A stretch of DNA of 37,588 nucleotides from an uncultured Azonexus sp. GTDB taxonomy: Bacteria > Pseudomonadota > Gammaproteobacteria > Burkholderiales > Rhodocyclaceae. The stretch is from positions 1 to 37,588 of the forward strand of contig CALJZP010000145.1 in the NCBI GenBank assembly GCA_937983545.1, read 5' to 3'. Made by a program: the position numbers and the translations under genes. This document shows, in pieces, positions 1-10,143 of the stretch (position 1 is the first letter of the stretch; every line of letters starts with the position of its first letter). The notes beneath the pieces were generated by a model. The model was given only the letters and a program-made list of their open reading frames with translations, had not been told where the DNA came from and did no database searches.

Positions 1-2
1 AG

Positions 3-2012
3 GTCGTCTGTCGGGAAACGCCCCTGATCTTTCACTTGGCCGAAGAGGTCGGTGAGCGCGCCCGGGCGCTGGCGCGCCAGCGCGGCGCGGCCGCACCCGA
101 GGGCTTTTCCGTTTTCGTGGCCGATCTCGGTCCGGAGCAGCCGGTTATCGAAGCGGAATGGACCTATGTCCGAAAGGACGGTTCGAGCTTTCCCGTCAGC
201 CTGTGCATCAGTCTGCTACGCGGCAAGTGCGGCGAGATTCTGGGTTATCTCGGGATCGCGACGGATATTTCCGAACGTCAACAGCACGAACAGAATCTCC
301 GTATTGCGGCCATTGCCTTCGCTTCGCAGGCGGCGATCATGGTTACCGATGCCGAGCAGCGCATTCTGCAGGTCAACCAGGCCTTTTCGACGCTTACCGG
401 CTATCCGGCCGCCGAAGCGATCGGCAGTACGCCCAGCATATTGAAGTCGGGGCGGCAGGATGCCGCGTTTTATACCGAAATGTGGCGTACGCTCGCCGAG
501 ACGGGGCATTGGCAGGGCGAAATCTGGAATCGCCGCAAAAATGGGGAGATTTTCCCGGAATGGCTGACGATCAGCAGCGTACGGGATGCCTCGGGCAAGG
601 TAACGCATTTCGTCAGCACCTTTTCCGACATCAGCAATTTGAAAGTCGCCGAGTCGGAGATTCATCATCTGGCCTACTACGATCCGCTGACGGCGATGCC
701 CAACCGCCGCATGCTGCTCAACCGGCTGGAAAAGGCATGCCTGGCCAGCAAGCGTGATGGCCATTTCGGGGCGCTGTTGATGATCGACATCGATCACTTC
801 AAGACCCTGAACGATACCCTGGGCCACGATGTCGGCGACCGCTTGCTGACCGAGGTCGCCAATCGGCTGGCGGCGTGCATACGCGAATGCGACACGGCGG
901 CGCGTCTGGGGGGCGACGAGTTCGTGGTGATGCTCGAAAACCTCGGGGGCGATGTCGAGGGCGCCGCTCTCCAGGCGGAAGCGGTTGCCGAGAAGGTTCG
1001 TTTCGAGTTGGCCCGCCCCTATCTGCTGATCGGCGATACCGAGTACTTTCGTTCGGCGAGCATTGGGATCAGCCTTTATCAGGGCTGCGACAAGACCGTC
1101 GATGTGCTGCTCAAGCAGGCCGATATCGCTTTGTACAAATCCAAGGATGCCGGGCGCAACGCGATCCGCTTCTTCGACAATGCCATGCAGGTTGCGCTGG
1201 ACGAGCGAGCGGCCCTCGAGTCGGGCCTGCGCCGTGCCCTGTCGCGAAACGAGTTCGTGCTTTACCTGCAACCGCAAGTCAATGCGGCGAGCCGCCTGGT
1301 CGGGGTCGAAGTGCTGTTGCGCTGGCGTCCTCCCGGGCAAGCCATGGTTTCGCCTGCCGATTTCATCCCGCTGGCCGAAGATACCGGTTTGATCGTGCCA
1401 ATCGGTCTGTGGGTGCTCGATCAGGCCTGTGCCGAGTTGCGTCGTTGGGCTGACGATCCGGAGACGGCGAAACTGACCATGGCGGTCAATGTCAGCGCCC
1501 GCCAGTTCCGTCAGGGCGACTTCGTTAGCCAGGTCGGCGATGCCCTGGCGCGGCATGGAGTGAACCCCGGGTTGATCAAGCTGGAACTGACCGAGAGCCT
1601 GCTGCTCGACAAGGTCGAGGACGTGGTCGCCAAGATGCAGGCGCTGCGCCGCATGGGGGTTCGTTTCTCGCTTGACGATTTCGGCACCGGCTATGCCTCC
1701 CTGTCTTACCTGAAACGTTTTCCGTTCGAGCAACTGAAGGTGGACCGTTCTTTCATCAGCGACATCATGCGCAATAGCGACGATGCGGGCATCGTGCGGG
1801 CGATCCTGGCGATGGGCAATACGCTACGGCTCAACGTGGTGGCCGAGGGGGTCGAGGACAGCGATCAGCATACCTACCTGGTGGCGCATGGCTGTGCCTT
1901 CTTCCAGGGGTACCTGTTCGGCAGGCCGATGTCCGTTGCCGAGTTTCGCCAGACATTGGGTGGCTATCGGGGAACGGTGTCGGACGCATCGTTCGACGAC
2001 TGGATGATTTAG
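3..2012 (+). CDS. PAS-PAS-GGDEF-EAL c-di-GMP turnover protein (5' end cut)
   Basis: The frame is open to the left edge, so the N-terminus lies outside the window; a TTG at 36 is only an internal candidate start. Numbering from 36: the end of one PAS domain (about 40-88), a full PAS domain (90-205), GGDEF (about 210-380) and EAL (about 392-640). The active-site GGDEF is intact at 292-296, and an RxxD inhibitory site lies five residues before it. The EAL signature reads EVLLRW (425-430), a common conservative variant, and the later motifs LELTES, DDFGTG and VVAEGVE are present, so both cyclase and phosphodiesterase activity are plausible. PAS-GGDEF-EAL proteins make or degrade cyclic di-GMP in response to a PAS-sensed signal; which activity dominates cannot be read here. 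The gene converges on livF with only about 35 bp between them, where a weak GC stem without a T-run may lie. Confidence 0.93.
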   Translation, partial: VVCRETPLIFHLAEEVGERARALARQRGAAAPEGFSVFVADLGPEQPVIEAEWTYVRKDGSSFPVSLCISLLRGKCGEILGYLGIATDISERQQHEQNLRIAAIAFASQAAIMVTDAEQRILQVNQAFSTLTGYPAAEAIGSTPSILKSGRQDAAFYTEMWRTLAETGHWQGEIWNRRKNGEIFPEWLTISSVRDASGKVTHFVSTFSDISNLKVAESEIHHLAYYDPLTAMPNRRMLLNRLEKACLASKRDGHFGALLMIDIDHFKTLNDTLGHDVGDRLLTEVANRLAACIRECDTAARLGGDEFVVMLENLGGDVEGAALQAEAVAEKVRFELARPYLLIGDTEYFRSASIGISLYQGCDKTVDVLLKQADIALYKSKDAGRNAIRFFDNAMQVALDERAALESGLRRALSRNEFVLYLQPQVNAASRLVGVEVLLRWRPPGQAMVSPADFIPLAEDTGLIVPIGLWVLDQACAELRRWADDPETAKLTMAVNVSARQFRQGDFVSQVGDALARHGVNPGLIKLELTESLLLDKVEDVVAKMQALRRMGVRFSLDDFGTGYASLSYLKRFPFEQLKVDRSFISDIMRNSDDAGIVRAILAMGNTLRLNVVAEGVEDSDQHTYLVAHGCAFFQGYLFGRPMSVAEFRQTLGGYRGTVSDASFDDWMI

Positions 2013-2047
2013 CGCGTTGCGTCGTCGGTGCAGCAGACGACCGGACC

Positions 2048-2754
<707 letters not shown>

Positions 2755-2758
<4 letters not shown>

Positions 2759-3519
2759 AAATGATCTCCCAGATAGGCGCGGCGCACGGCGGCATCGTTG
2801 CGGACCTCGTCGGGCGTGCCGGTACAGATCAACTGTCCGTTGACCAGCACCGAGATGCGGTCGGCCAGCCGGAAAACGGCAGCCATGTCGTGCTCGACGA
2901 GCAGGATGGTGACGCGGCGGGCCAACTGCTCGATCAACTCGACCATGCGGGCCGACTCCTCGGGGCCGGTGCCGGCCATCGGCTCGTCGAGGAGCAGGAG
3001 TTTGGGGCGGGTGGCCAGTACCATGGCCAGCTCGAGTGCGCGCTGCTCGCCGTGCGACAGCATGCCGGCGGCAGCCCCGCCCTTGTCCTGCAGCCCAACC
3101 TGTTCGAGATAGCCCTTTGCTTCGTCGAAGAGGGCGGCTTCCCGGCCGACCGGCCGCCAGAAGCGGAAGCTGCTGCCGGCATCGTTGCGCCCCTGGACAG
3201 CCAGCGCCACGTTGTCGAGCGCGGAGAGGCCGGGAAAGATGTTGGTGATCTGGTAGGAGCGCGCCATGCCGGCGCTGACCCGCCGATGCATGGACAAGGC
3301 GGTCACGTCGTGGCCGGCAAAGCGGATGCGGCCGCTGTCCGGTTGCAAGGCACCGGAAACATGGTGGATGAAGGTCGTCTTGCCCGCGCCGTTCGGTCCG
3401 ATCAGGGCATGGACTTCGCCGGCGGTCACGTTGAAATCGACTTCCTTCAACGCATCGACCGCACCAAAGCGGCGCGAGAGCCGGCTAACCTCGAGCAATG
3501 CTTCAGCCATGCTCGTCAC
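2755..3519 (-). CDS. livG: HAAT-family ABC importer ATPase, LivG type
   Basis: A 254-residue ATPase with Walker A (GPNGAGKTT), the signature motif LSHGEQRALELA, Walker B (LLLLDEPMAG) and a proper switch histidine (LLVEHDM). The long insert between Walker A and the signature and the C-terminal VLVNGQLICTGTPDEVR are typical of LivG. It overlaps livM by 17 bp upstream and livF by 4 bp downstream, so the genes form one transcription unit. It powers uptake of an amino acid, amide or aromatic-acid type substrate across the inner membrane with LivF, LivH and LivM. Confidence 0.92.
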
Positions 3520-4462
3520 TCCGGGCGGGTCCGAACAGGGCGGCGACGCCCCGGGGGGCGAAGAGAACGACCGCGAGCAGCAACAGGCCGAGCACGATGT
3601 GCCAGTGCGCCGTGAAACCGACCAGCGTTTCTTCCAGCATCAGCAGGATCACGGCGCCGACCACGCCGCCGTACAGATAGCCGACGCCGCCGATGATGAC
3701 CATGACCAGCAGCGTGCCGGATTGCGTCCATTGCAGCAGGTTGGGGCTGGCCAGTCCGGTCAGGTTGGCGAGCAGTGCGCCGGCGAGCCCGGCGACCATG
3801 CCGCCCAGGACGAAGGCAACGAGACGAAAGCGGAATACGGGGTAGCCGAGCGCTTCCATGCGTGTCTCGTTTTCGCGGATGGCTTGCAGTACCCGGCCGA
3901 AGCGGGCATCGACGAGCCGGCCGAAAAGGGCCATGGCAGCGACCAGCGCAAGGAGGGCAGCGTAGAACAGGGCGTCGTCGGAAGCCAGGGGAAGGCCGCC
4001 CAGGGTCATCCGCCCGTTGAGCGGCAATCCATCATCGCCGCCCCAGCTGCGTGCGGAGACGAACAGGTAATACGCCATCTGGGCGAAAGCCAGGGTGATC
4101 ATGATGAAGTAGACGCCCCGGGTTCGCAGGCTGACGGCCCCGACGACGAGGGCGAATAATCCGGCAACGCTCATGGCCAGCGGGAAGGCGATGAGCGCTT
4201 CGTTGATGCCGGCCTGCTGGCAGATGGCGGCGACATAGGCGCCGGCGCCCAGAAAGGCGGCATGCCCGAGGGACACCATGCCGCCGAAGCCGAGTACGAG
4301 GTTCAGGCTGGAGGCGGCCAGTGCGAAGATCAGCACGCGGGTGGCGAAGCCGATATAGAACGCCTGGTCGAGTGCGGAGAGCGCGGTCGGCAAGGCGAGT
4401 GCCGCGAGCAGCAAGGCCAGTGACAGCGGTTTCTGCCAGGGGGCGGCGCGGTAGAGGGCCAT
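3503..4462 (-). CDS. livM: HAAT-family ABC importer permease, LivM type
   Basis: A 319-residue hydrophobic protein with about 8-10 membrane segments. It contains the LivM-type stretch LGFGGMVSLGHAAFLGAGAY near residue 60 and the coupling-helix region RENETRMEALGYPVFRFRL near 195. LivM is one of the two different permease halves of HAAT importers. Its 3' end overlaps livG, and about 52 bp separate it from livH upstream, consistent with one operon. Confidence 0.92.
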   Translation of the reverse strand: MALYRAAPWQKPLSLALLLAALALPTALSALDQAFYIGFATRVLIFALAASSLNLVLGFGGMVSLGHAAFLGAGAYVAAICQQAGINEALIAFPLAMSVAGLFALVVGAVSLRTRGVYFIMITLAFAQMAYYLFVSARSWGGDDGLPLNGRMTLGGLPLASDDALFYAALLALVAAMALFGRLVDARFGRVLQAIRENETRMEALGYPVFRFRLVAFVLGGMVAGLAGALLANLTGLASPNLLQWTQSGTLLVMVIIGGVGYLYGGVVGAVILLMLEETLVGFTAHWHIVLGLLLLAVVLFAPRGVAALFGPARSDEHG

Positions 4463-4514
4463 TCAGGCGATCCTTGGCGCAAATGCCGCCGGAAGTGGGG
4501 TGGAAAGCATCATC

Positions 4515-5429
4515 TCAGGCCCGTGCCGGGAAGAGGCCTTGCGGCTTGAAGAAGAGGATGGCGGCCATCAGCAGGTAAATGAGGATGGAAGCCAGCGCGG
4601 GGCCGAGCGTCGACGCCGCATCCGCCGGCAGCAGGGCGCGCAGCAGGCTGGGCAGCAGCGCGCGGCCGAGGGTGTCGACGGTGCCGACGATGAGGCTGCC
4701 GACCAGCGCGCCACGGATCGATCCGATGCCGCCGATGATGATTACTACGAAGGCGAGAATCAGCACGCTTTCGCCCATGCCGACCTGTACGGCGAGCAGG
4801 GGGCCGAGCAGGCCACCGGCCAGGGCGCACAAGGCCGCGCCAAACACGAAGACGGCGGTGAACAGCGCCCGCACATTGATCCCCAGCGACTCGGTGATCT
4901 CGCGATTGGCGGCGCCGGCACGCACCCACATGCCGACCCGGCTCCGGGCGACCAGCAGATAGAGCAGGAGGGCGACCGCCATGCCGACGGCGATGATGAG
5001 CAGGCGATAGGCCGGGTAGAAGAAACCGCCGATCTCGACCGGCCCGGCCAGCGCCTCGGGCGGATTCAGCAGCAGGGCGGCCGGTCCCCAGATGGCGCGG
5101 ACGGCCTCGTTGGCGATCAGGATCAGGGCGAAGGTAGCGAGTACTTGCGACAGGTGGTCGCGCTGGTAGAGGCGGCGGAACAGCGTCAGTTCGAGCACCA
5201 GGCCCAGCACGGCCGCGCCGGCTACCCCGACGCCCAGTCCGATCCAGAACGAATCGGCGGCCTGGGTGGCCGCCGCGACAAAGTAGGCACCCACCATGTA
5301 CAGCGAACCGTGTGCCAGGTTGATGCAATCCATGATGCCGAAGACCAGCGTCAATCCGGCAGCGAGCAGGAACAGCATGAGGCCGAACTGGAGGCCGTTG
5401 AGAGTCTGTTCGAGGATGAGCTGGAGCAT
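4515..5429 (-). CDS. livH: HAAT-family ABC importer permease, LivH type
   Basis: A 304-residue membrane protein starting MLQLILEQTLNGLQFG, a typical LivH opening. It carries the family stretch LVFGIMDCINLAHGSLYMVGAYF and a C-terminal ILFFKPQGLFP motif. It is the first gene of the four-gene operon. The 175 bp upstream are shared with the divergent TonB-dependent receptor gene, so the two transcription units probably have back-to-back promoters. The periplasmic binding protein of the system is probably the one encoded 2.8 kb away at 8198-9364. Confidence 0.92.
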   Translation of the reverse strand: MLQLILEQTLNGLQFGLMLFLLAAGLTLVFGIMDCINLAHGSLYMVGAYFVAAATQAADSFWIGLGVGVAGAAVLGLVLELTLFRRLYQRDHLSQVLATFALILIANEAVRAIWGPAALLLNPPEALAGPVEIGGFFYPAYRLLIIAVGMAVALLLYLLVARSRVGMWVRAGAANREITESLGINVRALFTAVFVFGAALCALAGGLLGPLLAVQVGMGESVLILAFVVIIIGGIGSIRGALVGSLIVGTVDTLGRALLPSLLRALLPADAASTLGPALASILIYLLMAAILFFKPQGLFPARA

Positions 5430-5607
5430 GCGTGGTGGGGCGGTCGTGAGCGGCGCGGGCTTCCGGCCCGGATGGGGCGAGATTATCCGGCAAAAACCGG
5501 TCGACTGAACAAGGTTTGTGATTCGGGAGAATGAGGGTATGGGATGGATTGTTTTGACATAAATCTATAAAATATCAAAATTGGTATTGTTGTTGTGTGT
5601 TTGAGTG

Positions 5608-7620
5608 ATGAGGTTCGGCATCCTGAAAATGGTATTTGTCTTGATCGGCCTGCAGCTGGCCGGGGGCTTGGCATGTGCCGGAGCCGACCGCGACCTGTCG
5701 GATACGCCGTTCGAGCAACTGGTACAGCAGGAGGTTGTTCCCGCTTCGCGTCTCGCCCAGCAGATCAGCGATTCGCCATCGGCCGTCGCCATCGTCACCG
5801 CCGATGACATCCGGGCCTACGGCTACCGTACGATAGCCGACGTCATCAACAGCATGCGCGGCCTATACACGACCTACGACTATCGCTATCAGTACATGGG
5901 CGGGCGCAGTTTTGGCGTGCCGGGTGACTACGCCGGACGGATCATGCTGATGATCGACGGCTATGCGACGCAGGACAGTCTTTTCAATCAGGCCTACATC
6001 GACAACTCCGGCCTGATCGACCTCGATCTGGTCGAGCGGGTCGAATATGTTCCGGGTACCGGCTCCGCGACCTACGGCAGCAATGCGATGCTGGGCATCA
6101 TCAATATCGTCACGCGCCAGGGACGTTCATTCAATGGCACGCAGGTGGCGGGAGACGTGTTCAGCCATGGTGGCAGGAAAGAGCGGCTGACCTACGGCAA
6201 GCGCTTCGAAAACGGCGCCGATGTGCTGTTCTCGGTATCGGCGCTGGACGTCAACGGCCGGAATCGCTATTTCCCCGCCTACGACACGCCGTCTACCAAC
6301 AACGGTATCGCCGAGGGCAGGGACTGGGAGCGCAACAAGCGCCTGTTCGGCAAATTTTCATATGAAGGCCTGACGCTCGAGGCGGCGTATGTCGACCGCA
6401 ACAAGGCGGTGCCGACCAATCCAGCCTACAGCACCGCGTTCAATTCCCTGTTTGCCATTCGCGATGAAAACACCTTCCTGAATGCTCGCTACGAAAGCGA
6501 CCTGGGTCTGAGTCTCTATTCCTCGACGCGTTTTTACTACGGCCAATACGTTTACGACGCTTTCAGGGAGTTTGCCGACGACAGCGACGGTGAAAAATAC
6601 GGCCAGCGTCGTTTCGAGGGTAAATGGTGGGGGCTGGATCAGAAATTCGTCGGCAACTGGTTCAAGGATCATTCCCTCGTCTTCGGCATCGAGTATCGCA
6701 ACGATTTTCGCCAGAATTTTCGCTGGCGCTATCTTTCGGCGGCGCACGAGACGGTGCGCACGGCACAGGAAGACTACGCAAGACGCACGATCAGCCTTTA
6801 TCTGACGGACGAGATACGCCTCAACGATCAGTGGTCGCTCAATATCGGCGCCCGCTACGACGATGCCAGCGATCTGGCGCCCAACTGGAGCCCGCGTCTG
6901 GCGGCCATTTACCGTCCCGCTGCGGAGACGACGTGGAAGGCTTCCTACAGCGAAGCCTTCCGCATGCCGAATGCCAACGATCGCTCGACCTACGGGGCGA
7001 CGGCGGCGCCGGAATACGTGGCGGCCAGCGAGCTGGTCTTGCAGCACGAATTCACGCCGCGCCTGCGCTTCACCGGCTCGTTGTACCGCTACAAGCGCAG
7101 CCGGCAGCTGGTGTACAACGCCGTGGCCGACGACTACCTGCCGGAAGGGTCCAGTACCAGCCGGGGACTTGAAGTCGAGCTGGAGCGTTCGTGGGAAAGT
7201 GGCGTTCGGATGCGCGGCAGCATGGCCTGGCAGGATGCGAGCAATGTGCAGGGAGCGCAACTCGCCAACGCACCGCATGTGCTGGGCAAGTTCAATCTGA
7301 CTTTTCCGGTCCTGGCCGACCAATGGCGGGTCGGCTTCGAGGGGCAGTATCTGGGATCGCGATTGGCCCTGGTTCAGGAAGAAATGGGCGGCAGCATTCC
7401 CGAACAGAAGCGGCTGGGAGCGATGACCCTGGCCAATCTGACCCTGTCCAGCGAACGCAAGTGGTACGGCTTCTCGGCATCCTTCAGCATCCGTAACCTG
7501 TTCGACCGGCACTACGAGGTGGTTTCACCCTTCTCCTGGCGCCCGGCCAGCGACATTCCGCAGGAAACCCTGCGCATGGACGGCCGGAGCTACTGGTTCC
7601 AGCTGCGTTGCGATTTCTGA
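5608..7620 (+). CDS. TonB-dependent outer-membrane receptor paired with a YfiR-like protein
   Basis: About 670 residues. It has a signal peptide (ending near LACAGA), a plug domain of about 40-165 with IMLMIDGYATQD and the ERVEYVPGTGSATYGSNAMLGIINIVTRQ-type plug signature (shown here in shortened form as GSNAMLGIINIVTR), and a 22-strand-type barrel ending in a terminal Phe. It therefore sits in the outer membrane and imports a bulky ligand using TonB energy. The ATG at 5608 was chosen; a GTG three bases earlier and an ATG at 5629 are alternatives, and no strong Shine-Dalgarno is visible. The region just upstream is AT-rich. The gene directly precedes a YfiR-family gene (10 bp apart), a pairing often seen in proteobacteria for signalling-linked receptors. 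The ligand is unknown. Confidence 0.9.
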   Translation: MRFGILKMVFVLIGLQLAGGLACAGADRDLSDTPFEQLVQQEVVPASRLAQQISDSPSAVAIVTADDIRAYGYRTIADVINSMRGLYTTYDYRYQYMGGRSFGVPGDYAGRIMLMIDGYATQDSLFNQAYIDNSGLIDLDLVERVEYVPGTGSATYGSNAMLGIINIVTRQGRSFNGTQVAGDVFSHGGRKERLTYGKRFENGADVLFSVSALDVNGRNRYFPAYDTPSTNNGIAEGRDWERNKRLFGKFSYEGLTLEAAYVDRNKAVPTNPAYSTAFNSLFAIRDENTFLNARYESDLGLSLYSSTRFYYGQYVYDAFREFADDSDGEKYGQRRFEGKWWGLDQKFVGNWFKDHSLVFGIEYRNDFRQNFRWRYLSAAHETVRTAQEDYARRTISLYLTDEIRLNDQWSLNIGARYDDASDLAPNWSPRLAAIYRPAAETTWKASYSEAFRMPNANDRSTYGATAAPEYVAASELVLQHEFTPRLRFTGSLYRYKRSRQLVYNAVADDYLPEGSSTSRGLEVELERSWESGVRMRGSMAWQDASNVQGAQLANAPHVLGKFNLTFPVLADQWRVGFEGQYLGSRLALVQEEMGGSIPEQKRLGAMTLANLTLSSERKWYGFSASFSIRNLFDRHYEVVSPFSWRPASDIPQETLRMDGRSYWFQLRCDF

Positions 7621-7630
7621 GGCGACGGGC

Positions 7631-8158
7631 ATGCGGACACTATTCCTCCTCGTATCGATCTGGCTGGCCGGGATCGTTCTGGCCGATTCCGGCGGGGAAC
7701 GGCCGGCTGCCGTCGCCGAGGCCGACATGAAGGCGGCCTACATTTACAACTTTGGCGCGTTCACGGAATGGCCGGACTCGAACCGGATCAGCTTCAATAT
7801 CTGCACCTTGGGTGATGACAGGGTCGGTCGCTCGCTGAGGCGTTACGAGGGCAAGCTGATCAGCCATCGGCGGGTGGTGGTGGCGCGCCTGTCGTCGCTG
7901 GCGGCCATTTCCGATTGCCAGATCCTTTTCATCGGCGATTCCGAGGTGCCCAATCTTGGGCGCATTACCCATGAACTGGGGCAGCAAGCGGTGTTGACCG
8001 TGACCGATGCGCCGGTCCTGCCACAGGTGGGTGCGGTCATCATGCCGGAGGGGCAGCGTCTGGCCTTCGAGGTCAATCTCGATTACTGCAAGCGTGCCAA
8101 TCTGAAGCCGCAATCGAACCTGCTGCGCCTGGCAAAGAACGTCCGCAAGAGCGACTAG
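7631..8158 (+). CDS. YfiR-like periplasmic protein (DUF4154)
   Basis: 175 residues with a signal peptide (cleavage near residue 18, IVLADS) followed by the DUF4154 pattern: AAYIYNFGAFTEWP, FNICTLGDD, the middle CQILFIGDSE, and a C-terminal LAFEVNLDYCKRANLKP-type ending. YfiR of Pseudomonas is a periplasmic inhibitor of the diguanylate cyclase YfiN; other family members sit beside TonB receptors and sensor kinases. Here it follows the receptor by 10 bp, so the two are probably co-transcribed. No kinase or cyclase follows. The GGDEF-EAL gene at the left edge is the only c-di-GMP gene nearby, and a link to it is only a guess. Confidence 0.85.
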   Translation: MRTLFLLVSIWLAGIVLADSGGERPAAVAEADMKAAYIYNFGAFTEWPDSNRISFNICTLGDDRVGRSLRRYEGKLISHRRVVVARLSSLAAISDCQILFIGDSEVPNLGRITHELGQQAVLTVTDAPVLPQVGAVIMPEGQRLAFEVNLDYCKRANLKPQSNLLRLAKNVRKSD

Positions 8159-8162
8159 CTAC

Positions 8163-8178
8163 CCCGGGCTTCACCCGG
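8163..8178. terminator. Small GC hairpin between convergent genes
   Basis: CCGGG (8164-8168) and CCCGG (8174-8178) form a 5-bp stem with a 5-nt loop in the 39-bp gap between the convergent yfiR-like and binding-protein genes. There is no T-run on either side, so it is only a possible weak bidirectional end signal. Confidence 0.25.
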
Positions 8179-8197
8179 AGCAGCCGCTCGCCGGGGC

Positions 8198-9364
8198 TTA
8201 CTTCATCTTGCACTGGCCGACATAGGCGTCGGCGTGGTTGGTGAAGATGGTGCCCATGGTCCTGTTGGTGATGCGGCCGCCGGCATCCTTGCCGATGGCG
8301 CGCAGGACATAGTTCTGCACCGGATAGTGGTTGGTGTTGAACTTGAAGTCGCCGCGCACGGATTTGAAGCGTTTGGCTTCGAGCGCCTTCTGCAGTGCCT
8401 TCTTGTCCTCGACATTGCCCTTCACGTCGCGCACGGCGGCATCCATCATCAGTGCCGCGTCATAGCCCTGCGAGGCGTACAGCGAAGGCAGACGGCCGTA
8501 TTCCTTCTGGAAATCGGCGACGAAGCGCTTGTTCTCCGGATTGTCCATGTCGTGCGCCCAGTGCGACGAGTTGAACATGCCGAGCATCGAGCCGCCGACG
8601 GCCTTGATCACATCCTCGTCAGCCGAGAAGCCGGGGGCGAAGAGCTGCGTGTCGCGCGACAGGCCGGCCGAGACGAACTGCTTGACGAAGTTGATGCCCA
8701 TGCCGCCCGGCAGGAAGAAGAACAGCGCATCCGGCTTGAGGCTGCGGATCTGGGCCAGTTCGGCGGCGTAGTCGAGTTGGCCGAGCTTGGTGTAGATCTC
8801 TTCCGAGACCTGGCCCATGTAGTAGCGACGGAAGCCGGCAACGGCATCCTTGCCGCCCGGGTAGTTCGGGGTGACGATCACGACATTCTTGTAGCCCTTG
8901 TCCTGAACGACCTTGCCGACGGCCTCGTGCAGGTTGTCGTTCTGCCAGGCGACGTTGAAGAAGAAGGGGTTGCACTGCTCGCCGGCGTATTGCGACGGGC
9001 CGGCGTTGGCCGAGATGTAGAAGGTCTGGTTCTGGAAGACGGCCGGGCCGACGGCCAGCATGATGTTGGAGAAGACGATGCCGGTCATGAAATCGACCTT
9101 GTCCTTTTTCAGGAACTTGTCGGCGACCTGCTTGGCGATATCCGGGCTTTGCTGGTCGTCGGCAACCAGCACCTCGGCCGGCAGGCTGCCCAGCTTGCCG
9201 TTCAGGTGCTTGATGCCGAGCTGGAAACCGTCGCGGATGTCGACGCCGAGGCCGGCGCCGGGGCCGGAGAGGGTCGAGACGAGGCCGACCTTGATCCGGT
9301 CGGCGGCGTGGACGGAACCGGCCAGCAGCATGGCGGCGGCAAGGGCGGTCAGGCGAGGCATCAT
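8198..9364 (-). CDS. Periplasmic substrate-binding protein of a HAAT-type ABC importer
   Basis: 388 residues with a signal peptide (about 1-20, ending SVHA) and a Peripla_BP_6 (type I) fold: [17 protein letters not shown] at the mature N-terminus, [18 protein letters not shown], and [23 protein letters not shown] Shine-Dalgarno precedes the ATGATG start. These proteins capture amino acids, amides, urea or aromatic acids for Liv-type permeases. The TMD and ATPase genes of a matching importer lie at 2048-5429 on the same strand, separated by a receptor/YfiR pair on the opposite strand. The sequence looks closer to aromatic- or carboxylate-binding HAAT members than to E. coli LivJ, but the ligand is not determined. 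Confidence 0.88.
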   Translation of the reverse strand: MMPRLTALAAAMLLAGSVHAADRIKVGLVSTLSGPGAGLGVDIRDGFQLGIKHLNGKLGSLPAEVLVADDQQSPDIAKQVADKFLKKDKVDFMTGIVFSNIMLAVGPAVFQNQTFYISANAGPSQYAGEQCNPFFFNVAWQNDNLHEAVGKVVQDKGYKNVVIVTPNYPGGKDAVAGFRRYYMGQVSEEIYTKLGQLDYAAELAQIRSLKPDALFFFLPGGMGINFVKQFVSAGLSRDTQLFAPGFSADEDVIKAVGGSMLGMFNSSHWAHDMDNPENKRFVADFQKEYGRLPSLYASQGYDAALMMDAAVRDVKGNVEDKKALQKALEAKRFKSVRGDFKFNTNHYPVQNYVLRAIGKDAGGRITNRTMGTIFTNHADAYVGQCKMK

Positions 9365-9449
9365 CGGAATCTCCGGGCTGGTGGGCTAAAGCGGGAAATT
9401 GTAGCGCAGGAACAAGCAGATACCATCGCGGTCCATGGTCATTTTCGGG

Positions 9450-9455
9450 TATATT
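9450..9455 (+). promoter_or_regulatory. Candidate -10 box for queC
   Basis: TATATT ends only 8 bp before the queC ATG at 9464. If it is used, transcription would begin at or within 1-3 nt of the start codon, giving a leaderless mRNA. No convincing -35 hexamer lies 16-18 bp upstream, so confidence is low. Confidence 0.35.
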
Positions 9456-9463
9456 CGCGCCCC

Positions 9464-10141
9464 ATGATGAAGCCTGCTGTCGTACTCCTTTCCGGTGGTC
9501 TCGATTCCGCCACCTGTCTCGCCATTGCCCGCTCGCAGGGCTTTGATTGTTATTGCCTGTCCTTCGATTATGGACAGCGCCACAACGCCGAACTGAAGGC
9601 GGCCGAACGGGTCGTCCAGGCGCTGGGCGCCCGGGAGCACCGTGTCGTCAATTTCGGCATTGCCCAGTTCGGGGGCTCGGCGCTGACCGATACCTCGATC
9701 GCCGTGCCGACCGGAGGCGTGCAGCCAGGCATTCCGGTCACCTACGTGCCGGCCCGCAACACCATCATGTTGTCGCTGGCGCTCGCCTGGGCCGAAGTGC
9801 TCGGCAGCGACGACATCTTTGTCGGCGTCAATGCGGTCGATTACTCGGGTTACCCCGACTGCCGGCCGGAATACATCGCCGCCTTCGAAAAGATGGCCAA
9901 CCTGGCAACCAAATCGGGGGTCGAGGGCCATAAGCTCGCCATTCATGCGCCGCTGATCGATATGTCGAAGGCCGAGATCATCCGCGCGGGTTCCGCCCTG
10001 GGCGTCGATTACGGCCTGACCGTGTCGTGCTACCAGGCCGATCAGGAAGGCCGCGCCTGCGGCGCCTGCGACTCCTGCCGCCTGCGTGCCGAAGGCTTCG
10101 CTGCCGCCGGCGTGCCCGATCCCACCCCATATCGCGCCTGA
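9464..10141 (+). CDS. queC: 7-cyano-7-deazaguanine synthase QueC
   Basis: 225 residues. QueC converts 7-carboxy-7-deazaguanine to preQ0 with ATP and ammonia, the last step before reduction to preQ1 in queuosine tRNA modification. The PP-loop SGGLDS is at 10-15. The zinc ligands Cys189, Cys199, Cys202 and Cys205 (in [18 protein letters not shown]) are all present, and the length is normal. The frame is open much further upstream, but homology starts at [12 protein letters not shown], so the ATG pair at 9464/9467 is the start. There is no Shine-Dalgarno; a TATATT box is 8 bp upstream. The stop is followed within 2 bp by the start of a sulfur-transporter gene. Confidence 0.96.
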   Translation: MMKPAVVLLSGGLDSATCLAIARSQGFDCYCLSFDYGQRHNAELKAAERVVQALGAREHRVVNFGIAQFGGSALTDTSIAVPTGGVQPGIPVTYVPARNTIMLSLALAWAEVLGSDDIFVGVNAVDYSGYPDCRPEYIAAFEKMANLATKSGVEGHKLAIHAPLIDMSKAEIIRAGSALGVDYGLTVSCYQADQEGRACGACDSCRLRAEGFAAAGVPDPTPYRA

Positions 10142-10143
10142 TC

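Noticed and set aside
2021-2041. GTCGTC/GACGAC stem between the GGDEF-EAL gene and livF as a terminator
   Set aside because: A 6-bp stem with a 9-nt loop and no T-run; too weak to call.
5554-5571. TTGACA and TATAAA upstream of the first TonB receptor as a sigma70 promoter
   Set aside because: Only 6 bp separate the hexamers, far too few; the AT-rich stretch probably contains the promoter, but I cannot place it.
8234-9463. N-terminal extension of queC by about 410 codons
   Set aside because: The frame is open but antisense to the binding-protein gene; QueC homology begins at 9464.
9365-9463. preQ1 riboswitch upstream of queC
   Set aside because: No aptamer-like stem-loop or A-rich tail is visible, and the likely start site leaves no leader.
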